Source: Chryseobacterium oleae (GTDB lineage Bacteria > Bacteroidota > Bacteroidia > Flavobacteriales > Weeksellaceae). From it: 64,000 bases of DNA. This document shows, in pieces, positions 17,710-24,660 of this stretch. The position numbers were made by a program, and so were the translations under genes. The DNA is taken from assembly GCF_900115055.1 (NCBI RefSeq), contig NZ_FOVD01000001.1, positions 248,001 to 312,000 on the forward strand. The letters run 5' to 3'. Within the stretch, counting starts at the first letter, position 1. Each line of letters starts with the position of its first letter. The notes beneath the pieces were generated by a model, which ran no database searches, had not been told where the DNA came from, and saw only the letters and a program-made list of their open reading frames with translations.

Positions 17710-18648
17710 TCATGAGCGAAATTCCATTGGTGTGAAGGATGTTTTTCTTTTAAAAAAGTTGGAAAAGTGAGCTATTTCTTCAAAACCCAATGCATAGGAA
17801 ATCTCTGAGACATTCCATTTGGTCTGTCTTAAAAGGATTTTAGCTTCCTGAACCATGCGATCTGCGATAAATTCAGTGGTGGTTTTCCCGGTGCTTTCTT
17901 TTAATTTTTTGTTTAAATAATTCACGTGTACAGCCAGACGGTTTGCATAATCTTTGGCTGTTTTCAATTGCAGTCTCTGTTCCGAAGATTCGATAGGAAA
18001 CTGTCTTTCCAACAGCTCTATGAACAATGAAACCACTCTTAATGAAGCATCATTGGAAGCCGATAATTTCGCAGCAGGCTGCAACTTCTGCCCATAATGA
18101 ATGAGTTCCAGGACATAGTTTCTGATCAGGTCATATTTGAATACATAATCTGAATCTATTTCATTTTTTATCTTCCCGAAAAGCACTTCTATTTCGTCTG
18201 CCAGTTCATCTTCAATTTCAAATAAAGGAATGTTTCCGGGCTGAAATATAGGTAGCTCTTCCAATGAAAACCGGGATTGTGCCTTAATGAAAAAATCTTC
18301 TGTAAATACACAGAAACTCCCTGACTGATCAGGATCTTCAGGAACCCAGTGATACGGAACCTTTGGAGTGGCGAACAGCAATGCATTCTTCTTAATCGCA
18401 ACAATCTTATCTGCATACTCTGCCCTGTTCCTGCCTCTGATCAAACTGATTTTATAGTACTTACGCCGGTTATACGGCATTTCTGAAGTCATTTTTACCT
18501 TTTCTATGGTCTGCCTGATATCAAAAACATTAAAGTGTCCGATATCTTTACCAAGCCCTTTTGGAAAAATACTTTCAAGGTCTTTTCCCAGCTTGGCGGT
18601 CATTTCTTTATAAAAATCTTCAAGGGTTGCATGAGCGATCTTTTCCAT
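17710..18648 (-). CDS. AraC family transcriptional regulator
   Basis: A 312-residue regulator with an N-terminal cupin-like ligand domain (about 30-170) and a C-terminal pair of helix-turn-helix motifs (about 215-312) ending in WNVSEISYALGFEEIAHFSNFFKRK, the typical AraC/XylS signature. It lies upstream of the SDR gene on the same strand. In this phylum AraC regulators of this length commonly sit next to an SDR or an exporter they control. The regulator at 52752 has a related sequence, including NRR.YYK.S near residue 60. Confidence 0.92.
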   Translation of the reverse strand: MEKIAHATLEDFYKEMTAKLGKDLESIFPKGLGKDIGHFNVFDIRQTIEKVKMTSEMPYNRRKYYKISLIRGRNRAEYADKIVAIKKNALLFATPKVPYHWVPEDPDQSGSFCVFTEDFFIKAQSRFSLEELPIFQPGNIPLFEIEDELADEIEVLFGKIKNEIDSDYVFKYDLIRNYVLELIHYGQKLQPAAKLSASNDASLRVVSLFIELLERQFPIESSEQRLQLKTAKDYANRLAVHVNYLNKKLKESTGKTTTEFIADRMVQEAKILLRQTKWNVSEISYALGFEEIAHFSNFFKRKTSFTPMEFRS

Positions 18649-18781
18649 AGCGAACGATTTGTAAAATTCAAATATACAAAGTTGCTGTTATATGAAAATC
18701 AAATACAACTGAAATTTTAAAATGTCATTCAATGAGTATTTTTTATACCTTGGTTCAACCAAACAACAACCTATAATTATT

Positions 18782-18943
18782 ATGAAAAATCAAAATTTAG
18801 AAAACGGGAAAAAATTAAATAAGAAGGAATTGAGAAGCATTACCGGTGGATTGATGATCTGTCGTGATCCAAAAACCAATCAGTGCCGGATTTTTTCACA
18901 AGGCTGTGCCGATCCGCAATGCAGGCCCAACCCATTGGATTAA
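18782..18943 (+). CDS. double-glycine-leader Cys-rich peptide 1 (4-Cys type)
   Basis: A 53-residue precursor, first of six tandem homologues. The leader (1-23) is basic and ends GKKLNKKELRSITGG, a bacteriocin-type double-glycine leader normally cut after GG by a peptidase-containing ABC transporter. The core starts LMIC and has Cys-x7-Cys-x6-Cys-x4-Cys ending CRP. The true start is ATG at 18782, as all six members begin MK; an in-frame extension from 18722 is spurious. A hairpin terminator follows, so this copy is its own transcript. An antimicrobial or signalling role is inference. In related genomes such peptides are called bacteriocin-like, on the leader alone. Confidence 0.8.
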   Translation: MKNQNLENGKKLNKKELRSITGGLMICRDPKTNQCRIFSQGCADPQCRPNPLD

Positions 18944-18954
18944 CCGATGAAACA

Positions 18955-18987
18955 GAGTACCATTCCAAAAGGAGTGGTATTTTTTTA
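18955..18987 (+). terminator. terminator after peptide gene 1
   Basis: TACCATTCC pairs with GGAGTGGTA (one G-U pair) around a short A-rich loop, followed by a seven-T run. It separates peptide gene 1 from gene 2. Confidence 0.75.
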
Positions 18988-19129
18988 TGAATATCACAGA
19001 TCAATCAGCCGTACACCCATATTAAAACAACATATTTATTATTTGTTTAAATATTTATCATAATCAGGTGATATAATATCAATTTTTTTCTTTATTTTAG
19101 TTAAAGCTAACACACTAAAAATCAAAACA

Positions 19130-19294
19130 ATGAAAAATCAAGATTTACCTAAAGGGAAAAAACTGAACAAAAAGCAATTAAGAAGCATCACAGGTGGGCT
19201 CATGGACTGTATTGATCCCATGACCGGAGGATGCAGAAAAATATCAATAGGATGTGCACAATTACAATGCAGACCTTTCATAGATCCTTTATAA
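19130..19294 (+). CDS. double-glycine-leader Cys-rich peptide 2 (4-Cys type)
   Basis: A 54-residue precursor found by reading the gap between its neighbours. The leader ends GKKLNKKQLRSITGG and the core starts LMDC, with Cys-x7-Cys-x6-Cys-x4-Cys (second half CRKISIGCAQLQCRP). It has its own upstream A/T-rich region and its own strong terminator, so it is monocistronic. It is most like members 1 and 6. Function is unknown; see member 1 for the family argument. Confidence 0.8.
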   Translation: MKNQDLPKGKKLNKKQLRSITGGLMDCIDPMTGGCRKISIGCAQLQCRPFIDPL

Positions 19295-19305
19295 AAAATT
19301 AAATG

Positions 19306-19334
19306 AGCCGCTCATAATGGGAGCGGCTTTTTTT
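19306..19334 (+). terminator. terminator after peptide gene 2
   Basis: AGCCGCTC at 19306-19313 pairs perfectly with GAGCGGCT at 19321-19328, followed by a seven-T run. Confidence 0.88.
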
Positions 19335-19444
19335 ATGTTTCTCCATCATCCCCTATAATTTGGAATATTTTTTCTTCACTACGTGATATATGTTGATATT
19401 TTTCATATCTTAGTTTTTCAACTAACGTATTAAAAATCAAAACA

Positions 19445-19639
19445 ATGAAAAACTCATTTTTACAAAGAGGGAAAAAATTAAGTAAAAAAGAACTCAAAAC
19501 TATTGCCGGAGGTAAGCTGGACTGTATGGAACCTGTTTTATGTACAGACCCACCTTGCGAGGTATTCTCCTCTGACGATCCAAGAGCATGCACAAAAATT
19601 TCTGTAGGTTGTGCACAGAAAATATGCAGACCGCAATAA
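19445..19639 (+). CDS. double-glycine-leader Cys-rich peptide 3 (6-Cys type)
   Basis: A 64-residue precursor. The leader ends GKKLSKKELKTIAGG. The core starts KLDC and holds six Cys: C-x5-C-x4-C-x10-C-x6-C-x4-C. The last three Cys match the 4-Cys members, while the front has a longer loop with an added Cys pair and an acidic DDPRAC stretch. No terminator is seen between this gene and genes 4 and 5, so members 3-6 may form one transcript ending at 20436. Confidence 0.82.
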   Translation: MKNSFLQRGKKLSKKELKTIAGGKLDCMEPVLCTDPPCEVFSSDDPRACTKISVGCAQKICRPQ

Positions 19640-19684
19640 CTTTCACTACTACCGTAAATCACTGATAAAATAACGACAAGAACC

Positions 19685-19900
19685 ATGAAAAAAAACATTC
19701 TACAAGAAGCGAAAAAGCTAAGCAAAAAAGAACTTAAAACTATTGCCGGAGGCATGATGAATTGTATGGAACCTATTCTTTGTACAGAATTTCCATGCGA
19801 ACCAATTCCTCCAGGGGATCCAAGAGCGTGTACAAAAATTTCTGTCGGCTGTGCACAAAAAATATGCAGGCCGCAACCGGAGCCGGTATTTGTACCGTAA
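19685..19900 (+). CDS. double-glycine-leader Cys-rich peptide 4 (6-Cys type)
   Basis: A 71-residue precursor, nearly identical to member 3 in leader (KKLSKKELKTIAGG) and in the core end ACTKISVGCAQKICRPQ, with six Cys in the same spacing. It carries a short C-terminal tail PEPVFVP that the others lack. It is 45 nt after member 3 on the same strand. The high identity to member 3 points to a recent local duplication. Confidence 0.82.
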   Translation: MKKNILQEAKKLSKKELKTIAGGMMNCMEPILCTEFPCEPIPPGDPRACTKISVGCAQKICRPQPEPVFVP

Positions 19901-19951
19901 GCTTTAGTATACAGACTATTAAAAAAAAACTAACTAATCAAATCAAAGACC

Positions 19952-20155
19952 ATGAAAAAAATAATTTTACAAAGCGCGAAAAAGCTAAGCAAAAAAGAAC
20001 TTAAAACTATTGCCGGAGGTAAGCTGGATTGTATGAGGTCAAATCCTTGTATGGAGCCTTGTGAGCAGATCCCTCCCGGTACCTGTACCCGAATTTCTGT
20101 CAACTGTGCACAAAAAGAATGCAGACCACAGATTATCGATATATCCATTCAATAG
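19952..20155 (+). CDS. double-glycine-leader Cys-rich peptide 5 (6-Cys type)
   Basis: A 67-residue precursor. The leader again ends KKLSKKELKTIAGG. The core starts KLDC and has six Cys with a shorter middle (C-x5-C-x3-C-x7-C-x6-C-x4-C), then a tail IIDISIQ. It is 51 nt after member 4 with no terminator between them. The conserved last three Cys and CRP end are kept while the middle loop is trimmed, which suggests that the middle loop varies between family members. Confidence 0.82.
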   Translation: MKKIILQSAKKLSKKELKTIAGGKLDCMRSNPCMEPCEQIPPGTCTRISVNCAQKECRPQIIDISIQ

Positions 20156-20207
20156 CCTTTACTGTAAAAACAATTATTGAATATAATAAACCAAAAATCA
20201 AATCATC

Positions 20208-20387
20208 ATGAAAAATCAGAACTTAAGCAACGGTAAAAAATTAAACAAAAGAGAATTAAGAACAATTGTTGGCGGAAAAGAAATGTGCATTGATCCTTTT
20301 ACAGGAGAATGCAGAAAATACGGAAGAGGATGCGCTGAACAGCAGTGCCAACTGATCATTATAGATCCTATCGAGCGTTTATTCTAA
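20208..20387 (+). CDS. double-glycine-leader Cys-rich peptide 6 (4-Cys type)
   Basis: A 59-residue precursor read directly from the sequence. The leader ends GKKLNKRELRTIVGG (note IVGG rather than ITGG or IAGG). The core starts KEMC and has Cys-x7-Cys-x6-Cys-x4-Cys, but ends CQLIIIDPIERLF instead of the CRP end of the others. It is 52 nt after member 5 and is followed by a terminator that closes the array. Confidence 0.8.
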   Translation: MKNQNLSNGKKLNKRELRTIVGGKEMCIDPFTGECRKYGRGCAEQQCQLIIIDPIERLF

Positions 20388-20408
20388 TATCAAGAAATAT
20401 TTTTAAAG

Positions 20409-20436
20409 AACCACTCTCCTGCAGGGTGGTTTTTTT
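20409..20436 (+). terminator. terminator closing the peptide array
   Basis: AACCACT pairs with GGTGGTT (one G-U pair) around a GC-rich loop, followed by a seven-T run. Confidence 0.75.
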
Positions 20437-20440
20437 ATGC

Positions 20441-20475
20441 AAAAAACGCTTCCCATATTGCGTGGAAGCGTTTTT
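20441..20475 (-). terminator. terminator of ychF, probably bidirectional
   Basis: A 12-bp stem (AAAAACGCTTCC at 20442-20453 with GGAAGCGTTTTT at 20464-20475) has A/T tracts on both sides. It lies between the peptide array and the convergent ychF gene. Confidence 0.85.
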
Positions 20476-20501
20476 CATTTATAACTAACTTTAATATATT
20501 C

Positions 20502-21593
20502 TTATACGTTGAATCTAAAGTGCATGATGTCTCCATCCTGAACGATATATTCTTTACCTTCTACAGAAAGTTTTCCGGCTTCTTTAATTTTCACTTCAGA
20601 ACCGTACGTTAAATAATCATTGTACTTGATTACTTCTGCACGGATGAACCCTTTTTCGAAGTCTGTGTGGATCACTCCGGCAGCCTGTGGAGCTGTCCAT
20701 CCCTGACCAATTGTCCATGCTCTTACTTCTTTTACACCCGCTGTAAAATACGTCTGAAGCTTCAGTAAGTCGTAAGCTTTTCTGATCAAACGGTTTACTC
20801 CAGGCTCTTCAAGACCTAATTCTTCAAGGAAAATCTCTCTTTCCTCAAATGTTTCAAGCTCATTGATATCTGCCTCGATCTGTGCTGCCAAAACAACAAC
20901 TTCTGCCCCTTCATTCTTAGCCATCGTTTCGATTTTCTCTATCCATTCGTTTCCGTTTTTGATAGAATTTTCGTCTACGTTGCATACATACAATACCGGC
21001 TTTTTCGTTAAAAGCTGGATATCATCAATGATGGGCTGCGTTAAGTCATTAACAGGAAATTCTCTTGCATTCTTTCCATCTTCAATGAACTTCTCTAAGT
21101 TTTGAAGGGTTTCGTATACAAGGATATCGTCTTTCTTTCCGGACTTGATGAATTTTTTAGCTTTTTCAACTGCTTTTCCTACCGTTTCAAGGTCTTTCAG
21201 CTGTAACTCGATGTCGATGATTTCTTTATCTCTCATCGGATCTACAGAACCTTCAACGTGGATGATATTACCATTGTCAAAACATCTTAAAACGTGGATA
21301 ATAGCTTCACACTCGCGGATGTTCGCAAGAAACTGGTTTCCCAATCCTTCTCCTTTGCTCGCCCCTTTTACAAGACCTGCAATGTCAACGATTTCAACTA
21401 CCGCAGGCAGTACTCTCTCCGGATTAACTAATTTTTCAAGCTCGAATAATCTCTGATCCGGTACCGATACCGTTCCTAAGTTCGGTTCTATGGTACAGAA
21501 AGGATAGTTCGCAGACTGTGCTTTAGCATTGCTTAAGCAGTTAAAAAGAGTTGATTTACCTACATTCGGAAGGCCTACAATTCCACATTTCAT
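20502..21593 (-). CDS. ychF: redox-regulated ATPase YchF (Obg/OLA1 family)
   Basis: A 363-residue conserved P-loop protein of the OLA1 branch that prefers ATP over GTP and associates with ribosomes. The G1 motif is GLPNVGKSTLFNCLS at 6-20, switch and G3 are in VDIAGLVKGASKGEGLGNQFL, and the C-terminal TGS domain includes AAGVIHTDFEKGFIRAEV. Length is exactly that of the family. A -7 box (TACCTTTG at 21705-21712 on the minus strand) lies about 110 nt upstream of the start. It converges on the peptide array. Confidence 0.97.
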   Translation of the reverse strand: MKCGIVGLPNVGKSTLFNCLSNAKAQSANYPFCTIEPNLGTVSVPDQRLFELEKLVNPERVLPAVVEIVDIAGLVKGASKGEGLGNQFLANIRECEAIIHVLRCFDNGNIIHVEGSVDPMRDKEIIDIELQLKDLETVGKAVEKAKKFIKSGKKDDILVYETLQNLEKFIEDGKNAREFPVNDLTQPIIDDIQLLTKKPVLYVCNVDENSIKNGNEWIEKIETMAKNEGAEVVVLAAQIEADINELETFEEREIFLEELGLEEPGVNRLIRKAYDLLKLQTYFTAGVKEVRAWTIGQGWTAPQAAGVIHTDFEKGFIRAEVIKYNDYLTYGSEVKIKEAGKLSVEGKEYIVQDGDIMHFRFNV

Positions 21594-21704
21594 ATTGTAA
21601 AATTCAAAGTTTAATGTTCAATGATACGATTTAAGTTCAAGGTTTAGGGTCTTGTATGCAAAGGCTTTCCTTTATCAACTCCGGACCATTGAACTTTCAG
21701 CCTG

Positions 21705-21712
21705 CAAAGGTA
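21705..21712 (-). promoter_or_regulatory. probable ychF promoter -7 element
   Basis: TACCTTTG on the minus strand fits TAnnTTTG exactly. It implies a leader of roughly 105 nt before ychF; no clear upstream TTG was found. Confidence 0.5.
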
Positions 21713-21739
21713 GTGAATTTATGGGGAGATTCATAATAA

Positions 21740-21769
21740 AAAAATCTGTCAGTAATTCTGACAGATTTT
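21740..21769 (-). terminator. terminator after the ferritin gene
   Basis: A perfect 12-bp stem (AAAATCTGTCAG at 21741-21752 with CTGACAGATTTT at 21758-21769) has a five-base loop and a T run on the minus strand. Confidence 0.88.
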
Positions 21770-21796
21770 TAATAATTTTAGTTCACCGATTGGTTT

Positions 21797-22348
21797 TTAT
21801 GGATTCTCACCGGTAGCTTCCTGAGCCAGAGGAACGTCATTCGGTGCATTCTGCAATGCTTTATCTAAAGTAAATAATGATTCATCTGTAGCTCTGTCTC
21901 CCCCTGCAATTTTTAATTTATCAATCAGGTTGGCAGCCAGTGTTTCTTCTTCGATCTGTTCCTGAACGAACCACTGCATGAAATTCCAGGTTGCCCAGTC
22001 TTTTTCTTCCAATGCCATATCTACAATTTTATAAATCGCAGTCGTATTGTCTACTTCATGTTTAAAGACGCCATCGAAACAGGCCGTTAAAGAGTCCGGA
22101 TCGGCTGGAGGAGCCGGAATGGTATCTACTTTCGGTTTTCCGCCTCTGTTCAGTACATATTCCATGAATTTGATGGAATGGTTTCTTTCTTCCTGCGAGT
22201 GTCTGTAAAGGAAATTGGCGATTCCCTGATAACCTTTGTCATCTGCCCATATTCCATAAGATAGAAAAACGTGTGACGCGTGAATCTCTTTGTTCATCTG
22301 ATCACTCAATGCTTTTTCAATAGTCGCGGAAAGTCTGTTGGTATTCAT
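21797..22348 (-). CDS. ftnA: ferritin
   Basis: A 183-residue non-haem ferritin that oxidises and stores iron in a 24-subunit cytoplasmic shell. The ferroxidase ligands are visible: E21 in MNKEIHASH, E54 and H57 in EERNH, and a later Glu/Gln group in VQEQIEEE. This is a FtnA-type protein; there is no haem-binding Met pattern of bacterioferritin. The C-terminal tail (about 165-183) extends beyond the usual fifth helix and is rich in Pro, Asn and Glu. Monocistronic with its own terminator. Confidence 0.93.
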   Translation of the reverse strand: MNTNRLSATIEKALSDQMNKEIHASHVFLSYGIWADDKGYQGIANFLYRHSQEERNHSIKFMEYVLNRGGKPKVDTIPAPPADPDSLTACFDGVFKHEVDNTTAIYKIVDMALEEKDWATWNFMQWFVQEQIEEETLAANLIDKLKIAGGDRATDESLFTLDKALQNAPNDVPLAQEATGENP

Positions 22349-22530
22349 AATGGTATATTTTTGTGATTATGGAAATAATAATGCAAAAATGGTTCCGCCC
22401 GTGTCTCTTTTTTCTTCCAATAAATTTGATATCGTTTATAAATCATTGATTTAAAGATAATTAAATGTTTAATTTATAGTTATTCTAAAATAAATTGATG
22501 TCATTTCTCGAATGGGTTTTGTGTTTTTTT

Positions 22531-22770
22531 GGTGAACGCAAGGACGCAAATTATTTTCTGATTCGACTGTTTTAAGGCGCAAGGATTTTATCTTCGATAA
22601 AATTTCATGCCGTTAAGTAAGGTGTTATTTAAAGAAAAAACGGTTCAAAAAGATCATTTTCTGGTGAATGCTAGGGTGCAAATTATTTTCTGATTCGGAT
22701 GCTTTAAGATGCAGAGATAGTATCTCCATAAAATTTTATACTTCTGATTGGATGTTTTATTTAAAAGAAA
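22531..22770. repeat. two degenerate direct copies of an intergenic repeat
   Basis: Blocks starting at 22531 and 22663 (132-bp spacing) share AAATTATTTTCTGATTCG, a TTTAAG(G/A)(C/T)GCA core and an ATAAAATTT segment, then a GTTTTATTTAAA-type end. The first copy also shares CGCAAGGACGCAAA and TTTTAAGGCGCAAG with the 191-bp element at 13774. No gene fits this 576-bp gap between ferritin and the GHL10 lipoprotein. Confidence 0.7.
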
Positions 22771-22794
22771 AACCAGTCCTTTTCTGAACTGGTT
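22764..22794 (-). terminator. terminator after the GHL10 lipoprotein gene
   Basis: AACCAGT at 22771-22777 pairs with ACTGGTT at 22788-22794. On the minus strand the tail is TTTTTCTTTT. It shares the ACCAGT/ACTGGT core with the hairpin at 16741. Confidence 0.75.
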
Positions 22795-22924
22795 GTATTG
22801 TGGTTTTATTAAACGTAAAAGGTTTTTATTCGATTTTTTTCAGGCTGCTGAATCCAACTGATAATTGTGAGTTATGACAAGACTAATACTAACTTCCAGC
22901 CTCCTTCTTCCCTCTTCCAGCCCT

Positions 22925-24535
22925 TTACTTTATCTTCTTAGCCATATAATCACTTTCATTTCCAAGTCTGTCGACTGCTTTTATAGCTACTGCATTGAGT
23001 TTCTTGCCGTCTTTAAATTTCGGAATGTCTTTTGAAAGCGTGTCTAAAGTAAGGATTTCTGTTTCCCAAACTCCGTTATACTGGGTGAAAAGTACCCATT
23101 GAAATACATCACCTATATTTTTAGTGCTCCAGCTTGTTCTGGCTGAACTTCCGCTGTCTGTCACAAAAATAGTAGGGGTCTGCAATGGAATGGCTTTGAT
23201 CCAGGATGTTTTCGGAATCAGAGCTTTTTCTTTATATGGGCCATTTTTCAGGATAGGAAGCATATTGGCATTTTTCGTAAGTCCGGCAATACTCCAGTGG
23301 ATTTCTCCGGCATCGTTCTTTAAGATCTGTCTGGAAACTTCAATCTGATTTTTAATTTCCGTAGGTCGATCTGATACTTTGATCTCAACGGTATTCAGTC
23401 CCGGCCACAGGTGACGGTTCATTGTATTTTCAGATTTCCACCAGTTCAGTAAAGCTTCAAAACCCTGCCCTTTTGAATCAATCGGCCAGTACAGCTGTGG
23501 TGAAAAATAATCTACCCAGCCTTTATTCAGCCATAATTTAGCATCAGCATACAATTCGTCGTACTGGGATGAACCTACGATTCCTTCAGGATATCCGGGT
23601 TTCCAGATCCCAAACGGACTGATTCCAAATCGTACATAATTTTTCTCTGCATGAATTTCTTTATAAATTCTTTCCACGAATTTATTCACGTTGTCTCTTC
23701 TCCAGTCTGCTCTGGACAATGTTCCGCCGTTTCTCAGATACTCATTCCAGCTTGCATTATCCGGAAAATCTGCCCCTCTGTTGTATGTGGCGTAAGGATA
23801 GAAATAGTCATCAAAGTGAACAGCATCGATATCATATCTTTTCACAATATCTTTTACGACATTGGAAACGTGGCCCTGCGTTTTTGGATTAGCGGGATCA
23901 AACCAGTACATTCCGTTCTTTAATTTAATCACGATGTCGGACAGCTTGCTTGCCATAGAAAGACTATTAACAGCTCCTCCGTTTGAATGATGGGCACGAT
24001 AAGGATTTAACCAGACATGCAGCTCCAAACCTCTTTTATGCGCTTCTTCAATCCAAAACTGAAGGGGATCATAATTAGGATAAGGAGCGGTTCCGGTTTG
24101 TCCGGTCAGAAAGTAAGACCAGGGTTCAATATTACTCGTATACAAAGCATCTGCAGAAGGTCTGATCTGGAAAATGGCTGCATTGAAATTATTGTCTTTC
24201 AGCATATCGAGCATGCTTATCGCTTCTGCTTTCTGCTGATCCACCGTTAAGTCATTTCTTGAAGGCCAGTTGATATTGGCTACGCTCGCAATCCATGCGC
24301 CACGGAATTCTCTTTTAACTTCGGGAAGAACAGTTCTGAAGTTTTCATCTGCCGGAGGAACTGGTGTTCCGGGTTTTACTACGGCAACCGGTTCTTTAGG
24401 TTTTGATATATTGGTATTGGGCTTTGCTGTATTTTTTGTCGGGGTTGCTTTTACGGTATTGTTCTGGACGGAGCAACTGGCATATGATGCAAAAACTCCG
24501 GCTAAAACAGTAAGCTTTATGATATTCATTCTCAT
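22925..24535 (-). CDS. family 10-like glycosyl hydrolase (GHL10/DUF187) lipoprotein
   Basis: About 536 residues from ATG at 24535 (ATG at 24529 is also possible; a TTG reading lies 9 nt upstream). It has a lipoprotein signal with lipobox YASC and a Thr/Pro/Lys-rich linker to about residue 65, so it is anchored in the envelope. The catalytic domain begins REFRGAWIASVANINWPS and includes WLNPYRAH and YDIDAVHFDDYFYPY, all typical of the YngK/GHL10 group, thought to act on cell-wall or extracellular glycans. A C-terminal fibronectin-like region with VAIKAVDRLGNES ends the protein. The substrate is not known from sequence. Confidence 0.88.
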   Translation of the reverse strand: MRMNIIKLTVLAGVFASYASCSVQNNTVKATPTKNTAKPNTNISKPKEPVAVVKPGTPVPPADENFRTVLPEVKREFRGAWIASVANINWPSRNDLTVDQQKAEAISMLDMLKDNNFNAAIFQIRPSADALYTSNIEPWSYFLTGQTGTAPYPNYDPLQFWIEEAHKRGLELHVWLNPYRAHHSNGGAVNSLSMASKLSDIVIKLKNGMYWFDPANPKTQGHVSNVVKDIVKRYDIDAVHFDDYFYPYATYNRGADFPDNASWNEYLRNGGTLSRADWRRDNVNKFVERIYKEIHAEKNYVRFGISPFGIWKPGYPEGIVGSSQYDELYADAKLWLNKGWVDYFSPQLYWPIDSKGQGFEALLNWWKSENTMNRHLWPGLNTVEIKVSDRPTEIKNQIEVSRQILKNDAGEIHWSIAGLTKNANMLPILKNGPYKEKALIPKTSWIKAIPLQTPTIFVTDSGSSARTSWSTKNIGDVFQWVLFTQYNGVWETEILTLDTLSKDIPKFKDGKKLNAVAIKAVDRLGNESDYMAKKIK

Positions 24536-24613
24536 CGTCTGCAAACTACTTTAAAATTTATTTTTTCTAAGAGATTATTATGCCAAAATAAACATTTTAA
24601 GACATAGTATAAT

Positions 24614-24643
24614 AAAAAAGCCCCGAAAAATTCGAGGCTTTTC
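24614..24643 (-). terminator. terminator after typA
   Basis: On the minus strand AAAGCC-CGAA pairs with TTCG-GGCTTT, followed by a T run. It lies 18 nt beyond the typA stop. Confidence 0.8.
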
Positions 24644-24660
24644 TTATATGTAAGAATTTC

